Shown here piece by piece: positions 5,422 to 8,482 of a DNA stretch of 8,482 nt. Within the stretch, counting starts at the first letter, position 1; every line of letters begins with the position of its first letter. This stretch comes from Dehalococcoidia bacterium (GTDB lineage: Bacteria; Chloroflexota; Dehalococcoidia; Dehalococcoidales; RBG-16-60-22): contig JAUWYU010000058.1 in the NCBI GenBank assembly GCA_030615655.1, positions 1 to 8,482 on the forward strand, in the 5' to 3' direction. The notes beneath the pieces were generated by a model. That model made no database searches. It had not been told where the DNA came from and saw nothing but the letters and a program-made list of their open reading frames with translations. The position numbers and the translations under genes were made by a program.

Positions 5422-5469
5422 CTGCCTGTAAGCCAGCCTTTATTGCCCGGAACGTGATTACAGGGGCAG
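5422..5469 (+). promoter_or_regulatory. Possible stem-loop in the leader of the aminopeptidase mRNA
   Basis: CTGCCTGTAA (5422-5431) can pair with TTACAGGGGCAG (5458-5469): seven continuous pairs, a two-G bulge, then three more pairs, around a loop of 26 bases. It ends 11 bases before the AAGGAG ribosome binding site at 5481. It resembles no riboswitch class I recognise. Confidence 0.3.
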
Positions 5470-5493
5470 TTAATCGAGTAAAGGAGATTGAAA

Positions 5494-6993
5494 ATGGAGA
5501 TTAAAGCCGTAGTTAGTGATATTGTTAATATTAAAGCTGGCGCCATAATAGTGAACCATTTCGAGGGGCGGAAACACCCCGAAGGTGATACCGCCGCCGT
5601 GGATAAGGCTCTGGATGGTGCCATCTCCCAGCTCATCAAGCAGGGGGACATCAAGGGCAAGCTCAACGAAATTACCCTCCTGCACAGCCTGGGCAAGCTG
5701 CCGGCCAGTCGTATTGTCGTTTCCGGCCTTGGCAAGAAAAATGAGCTCACCGTAAACAGGGTCCGCAGTGCCACAGCCGAGACCTGCCGCTGGCTGCGGC
5801 AGAAAGGCGTGACCAGCGTGGCCAGCGTCGCCCAGGGAGCCGGGATTAACCACATCAATCTGGAGGAGGCTACTAAAGCCGTAACCGAGGGCGCTCTGCT
5901 GGGGCTTTATACCTTCCGCCGATATATAACGAAAAAAGAAGACAATGCCGGCGAAATTAAAGAACTCATGATAGTCGGTAGCGAAAAGGAAAAGCCCCGT
6001 ATAGAACGGGCTACCACCAGAGGCAGGATACTTTCTGAAGCCGCCAGCTGGGCCCGTGACCTGGTCAACGAGCCGTCTAACTACATGACGCCAGAACGGA
6101 TGGCCGAGGCTGCCCGGCAGCTGGCTAAAGACTATGGGCTGAGCGTTGAAGTCCTGGAAAGAGAGCAGATGGCCGAGGCCGGCATGGGAGCCCTGCTCGG
6201 CGTCTCCCAGGGAAGCCAGCAGCCACCCAAATTCATCATCCTCAGCTATAAGGGAAGCGATTCAAATGAGGTAGATATAGCCCTGGCTGGCAAGGGTATA
6301 ACCTTCGACTCCGGTGGTATATCCATAAAGCCGTCGCAGGGAATGGCCGATATGAAGGGTGACATGGCCGGAGGCGCCGCTGTCCTGGCAGCGCTCATCG
6401 CCCTGGCGCAACTCAAGCCGAAAATTAACGTTACCGCTCTGGTCCCGGCCACGGAAAACCTGCCGAGCGGCACGGCTCTGAAACCGGGTGATATCCTGAC
6501 CGCCATGAACGGCAAGACCATTGAAGTCCTTAATACGGATGCCGAAGGACGCCTGATTCTGGCCGATGCACTTTGTTACGCCAAGAAGCTCGGCGCTAAA
6601 TCCATTATCGATGTGGCGACTCTGACCGGTGCCTGCCGCGCGGCTCTCGGCACCGTGTGTACCGGCGCTTTCAGCAATAATCAGGAGCTTGCCAACAGGA
6701 TAATTGCCGCCGGTAATGAAACCGGCGAACTCATCTGGCTGCTACCAATGTATGATGAATACAAAGAGCAACTGAAAAGCGATATAGCCGACATCAAGAA
6801 TATCGGTGGCAGATACGGGGGAGCCATCACCGCCGCCAAATTCCTGGCCGAATTCATTAACGACACTCCCTGGGTCCACCTGGATATTGCCGGCACCAGC
6901 GAAACTGATAAGGAAAAAGGCTACCTGGTAAAAGGCGCCACCGGTGTGCCGGTACGTACCTTGGTGAACCTTGTCCTTTCCATGGCGAAATAA
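5494..6993 (+). CDS. pepA: Leucyl aminopeptidase, M17 family
   Basis: This 499-residue cytosolic metallo-aminopeptidase removes N-terminal residues from peptides and normally acts as a two-metal hexamer. The N-terminal M17 domain spans about 1-165 and the catalytic domain about 175-499. All catalytic residues are present: metal ligands K267, D272 (GKGITFDSGG), D290 (MKGDMAGG), D349 and E351 (NTDAEGR), with K279 and R353 as the catalytic pair. NTDAEGRL is the family signature. These numbers are offset by three from those I recall for E. coli PepA. The length is usual for the family. ATG 5494 is chosen because AAGGAG (5481-5486) lies 7 bases away; TTG 5488 is too close to it. The gene has its own promoter and a leader of about 100 bases, and is followed after 27 bases by a hydrolase gene. 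I see no oddity in the enzyme itself. Confidence 0.96.
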   Translation: MEIKAVVSDIVNIKAGAIIVNHFEGRKHPEGDTAAVDKALDGAISQLIKQGDIKGKLNEITLLHSLGKLPASRIVVSGLGKKNELTVNRVRSATAETCRWLRQKGVTSVASVAQGAGINHINLEEATKAVTEGALLGLYTFRRYITKKEDNAGEIKELMIVGSEKEKPRIERATTRGRILSEAASWARDLVNEPSNYMTPERMAEAARQLAKDYGLSVEVLEREQMAEAGMGALLGVSQGSQQPPKFIILSYKGSDSNEVDIALAGKGITFDSGGISIKPSQGMADMKGDMAGGAAVLAALIALAQLKPKINVTALVPATENLPSGTALKPGDILTAMNGKTIEVLNTDAEGRLILADALCYAKKLGAKSIIDVATLTGACRAALGTVCTGAFSNNQELANRIIAAGNETGELIWLLPMYDEYKEQLKSDIADIKNIGGRYGGAITAAKFLAEFINDTPWVHLDIAGTSETDKEKGYLVKGATGVPVRTLVNLVLSMAK

Positions 6994-7020
6994 TCACGGT
7001 ATAAGCAAGGAGGAGCCATT

Positions 7021-7662
7021 ATGAAGATTAAATGGTTAGCACATGCCGCTTTTTTGATTACCTCGGATAGTGGCACCAGGATAATCACGGACCCCTATGA
7101 GACCGGGGACAGATTCAGGCACGACAATATTGAAGAGTCGGCCGACATCGTTACTGTAAGCCATGACCACGGCGACCATAATAACGTAGCCGCTGTCCGG
7201 GGGAATCCTCAGGTAGTCAGGGGAGCCACCGAGGCCAAGGGCATAAAATTCAAGGGCGTCGCCACCGCCCATGACAACACCGGGGGAAGCGAGAGGGGCA
7301 GCAATATCATATTCTGCTTCGAGGTGGACGGAATATCCGTCTGCCACGCCGGCGACCTCGGTCACTTGCTCACCGATGAGCAGGCGGCAGCGATTGGCAA
7401 AGTGGATGTGCTTTTCGTCCCGGTGGGGGGATTCTTTACCATTGACGCCATGGCGGCCGACCGGGTCTGCGACCGGCTCAAACCAAAGGTAATCATACCC
7501 ATGCACTATAAAACCGATAAAATGGCACTTCCCATCAGCGGCGTGGATGAATTCCTGAAGGGTAAAGACAACGTGACCCGGGTGGACGGCAGCGAAATAG
7601 AAATCAAAGCGGGAGAGCTGCCCGGCAGCGCCCAGATTATGGTGCTGAAAGCGGCGCTGTAA
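7021..7662 (+). CDS. UPF0173-type metal-dependent hydrolase, metallo-beta-lactamase fold
   Basis: This is a 213-residue, single-domain metallo-beta-lactamase-fold protein of the UPF0173/YtkL-like group. Members are predicted hydrolases with no firmly established substrate. The two-metal site is complete: H48-x-H50-x-D52-H53 (SHDHGDHNN), H84 (TAHDN), D112 (CHAGDLGH) and H162 (PMHYKT). The start MKIKWLAHAAFLI is typical of the group. The ATG is preceded by AAGGAGG within 12 bases, a strong site. There is no signal peptide, so it is likely cytosolic. It lies 27 bases after the aminopeptidase and 16 bases before the HAD-fusion gene, so it is probably the middle gene of one transcript. A salvage or repair role on a phosphorylated or cyclic metabolite would fit the neighbours, but this is a guess. 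Confidence 0.92.
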   Translation: MKIKWLAHAAFLITSDSGTRIITDPYETGDRFRHDNIEESADIVTVSHDHGDHNNVAAVRGNPQVVRGATEAKGIKFKGVATAHDNTGGSERGSNIIFCFEVDGISVCHAGDLGHLLTDEQAAAIGKVDVLFVPVGGFFTIDAMAADRVCDRLKPKVIIPMHYKTDKMALPISGVDEFLKGKDNVTRVDGSEIEIKAGELPGSAQIMVLKAAL

Positions 7663-7678
7663 GACTTGACAAAGGTTC

Positions 7679-8482
7679 ATGATAAACCCGAATGATGTGA
7701 ATCTCATTATCTTTGATATGGACGGGACGATTGTCCCTTCTCTGGAAATCGTCTACAAGGCGATAAAGAGTGCCTTCGCCGGATTTGGCTGGGAGCTCAC
7801 ATACAGCGCGGAGGATATTAATCAGTTCATAGGGACAGCCTCCGGCGAGCTTTACAAAGCCATCATACCGCCGGAGCACTTTTCTCGGTGGGAGGAACTC
7901 AGGGACAGGGCAAGAGCCGAATATGGTGCTCTATTCCGGGAGTCGGCAGCGACCTTTCCGAAAGTCAAAGAGACCCTGCGAACTCTCAGAAAAAGAGACT
8001 ACAGGCTGGCCCTGTACAGCAACGCCTCCATCCTGTATTTCGATATCGTCACTTCGGCGCTGAATATCCGGGACTATTTCGACTACGCCGAGTGCGTCCA
8101 CGAGAATGTCCTGACCAAGCCCGAGCTGGTGCAGAAAATCAGGGAGAAATTCGGCGGCCCGACTACCGCTATAGTCGGTGACAGATATCACGATATCGAT
8201 GCCGCCCGCGAGACCGACTCGCTATCCGTCGGCGCTCTCTTCGGCTACGGCGGAAATGAACCGGAGCAGGCGGACATAGCTATCAATAAATTCGAAGAAC
8301 TTCTCTCTATCTTTGACAGAAAATTACTGGTATTCGAGAAGATACTGGACAAAATTAATGCAAAAAAGACCCAGTACAATCCGTTTGTTATCGGGATAAG
8401 CGGCATTGACGGCGCGGGTAAGACAAGATTCACGGGCGCTCTTGAAGAGTTTCTGCTTTCCAGGAACTGTAAAACACAGTTA
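7679..8482 (+). CDS. HAD-superfamily phosphatase fused to a P-loop kinase-like domain (partial, C-terminus off the right edge)
   Basis: The visible 268 codons encode two domains. Residues 8-215 are a HAD hydrolase of the phosphoglycolate phosphatase-like group: motif I D13-M-D15-G-T with the nucleophile D13, a helical cap after it, motif II S114 (YSNAS), motif III K147 (TKPE) and motif IV GD168RYHD172. Such enzymes dephosphorylate small phosphometabolites. After a helical linker (about 216-233), residues 236-249 read FVIGISGIDGAGKT, a Walker A loop with K248, in the style of uridine kinase or related nucleoside/metabolite kinases; the rest is cut off. A phosphatase joined to a kinase in one chain suggests a bifunctional or futile-cycle control enzyme, but substrates are unknown. 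ATG 7679 has AAAGG only 3 bases away; GTG 7697 is an alternative start. It is 16 bases after the UPF0173 gene, so they are probably co-transcribed. Confidence 0.87.
   Translation, partial: MINPNDVNLIIFDMDGTIVPSLEIVYKAIKSAFAGFGWELTYSAEDINQFIGTASGELYKAIIPPEHFSRWEELRDRARAEYGALFRESAATFPKVKETLRTLRKRDYRLALYSNASILYFDIVTSALNIRDYFDYAECVHENVLTKPELVQKIREKFGGPTTAIVGDRYHDIDAARETDSLSVGALFGYGGNEPEQADIAINKFEELLSIFDRKLLVFEKILDKINAKKTQYNPFVIGISGIDGAGKTRFTGALEEFLLSRNCKTQL

Noticed and set aside
7036..7707. Leftward open frame of 223 codons opposite the UPF0173 gene
   Set aside because: The forward strand encodes a complete metallo-beta-lactamase-fold site with a strong ribosome binding site. The reverse frame has no recognisable motif and is a shadow.
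1..8482. CRISPR array, insertion sequence, integrase, phage or toxin-antitoxin genes
   Set aside because: I saw no spaced repeat array, no transposase or recombinase motif, and no phage or toxin-antitoxin pair on either strand. The coding frames are accounted for by the listed genes.

Overview
The window looks like ordinary chromosomal DNA from a bacterium of moderate GC content. It uses AAGGAG-type ribosome binding sites, sigma70-like TTGACA/TATAAT promoters, and both ATG and non-ATG starts. The mix of genes (an old yellow enzyme-type oxidoreductase beside a small cupin, paired DegV proteins, a UPF0173 metallo-hydrolase, short PadR plus HAAS-domain membrane protein) reminds me of Chloroflexota, perhaps Dehalococcoidia. 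That is a weak inference, because no rRNA or other marker gene is present. I see no mobile element, CRISPR array or phage gene.

There are three blocks. (1) Positions 1-1451 are read leftward. A good promoter at 1423-1451 precedes tRNA-Leu(UAG) with an encoded CCA, then a 148-residue cupin protein, then a flavin oxidoreductase that runs off the left edge. I see no terminator between the tRNA and the cupin gene, so one transcript may carry all three.

(2) Positions 1511-5338 are read rightward from a near-consensus promoter. The tightly packed genes are a PadR-family repressor, an eight-helix membrane protein with an N-terminal HAAS domain, a first DegV/FakB-like protein, a PlsY-like glycerol-3-phosphate acyltransferase and a second DegV/FakB-like protein. 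DegV proteins are known as the fatty-acid-binding subunit of fatty acid kinase, which makes acyl-phosphate, and PlsY uses acyl-phosphate. The DegV-PlsY-DegV order therefore suggests a phospholipid-entry module, perhaps controlled by the PadR/HAAS pair. The first DegV gene has no ATG, GTG or TTG at its proper start: an ACG sits there behind a strong ribosome binding site.

(3) Positions 5355-8482 are read rightward from a second promoter that lies between the arms of a long inverted repeat. The genes are an M17 leucyl aminopeptidase with its full active site, a UPF0173-type metallo-beta-lactamase-fold hydrolase, and a HAD phosphatase fused to a P-loop kinase-like domain that is cut by the right edge.

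The points most worth a second look are the ACG start, the DegV-PlsY-DegV arrangement with complementary changes in the two DegV pockets, the HAD-P-loop fusion, the promoter-flanking inverted repeat, and the altered active site of the flavin oxidoreductase.
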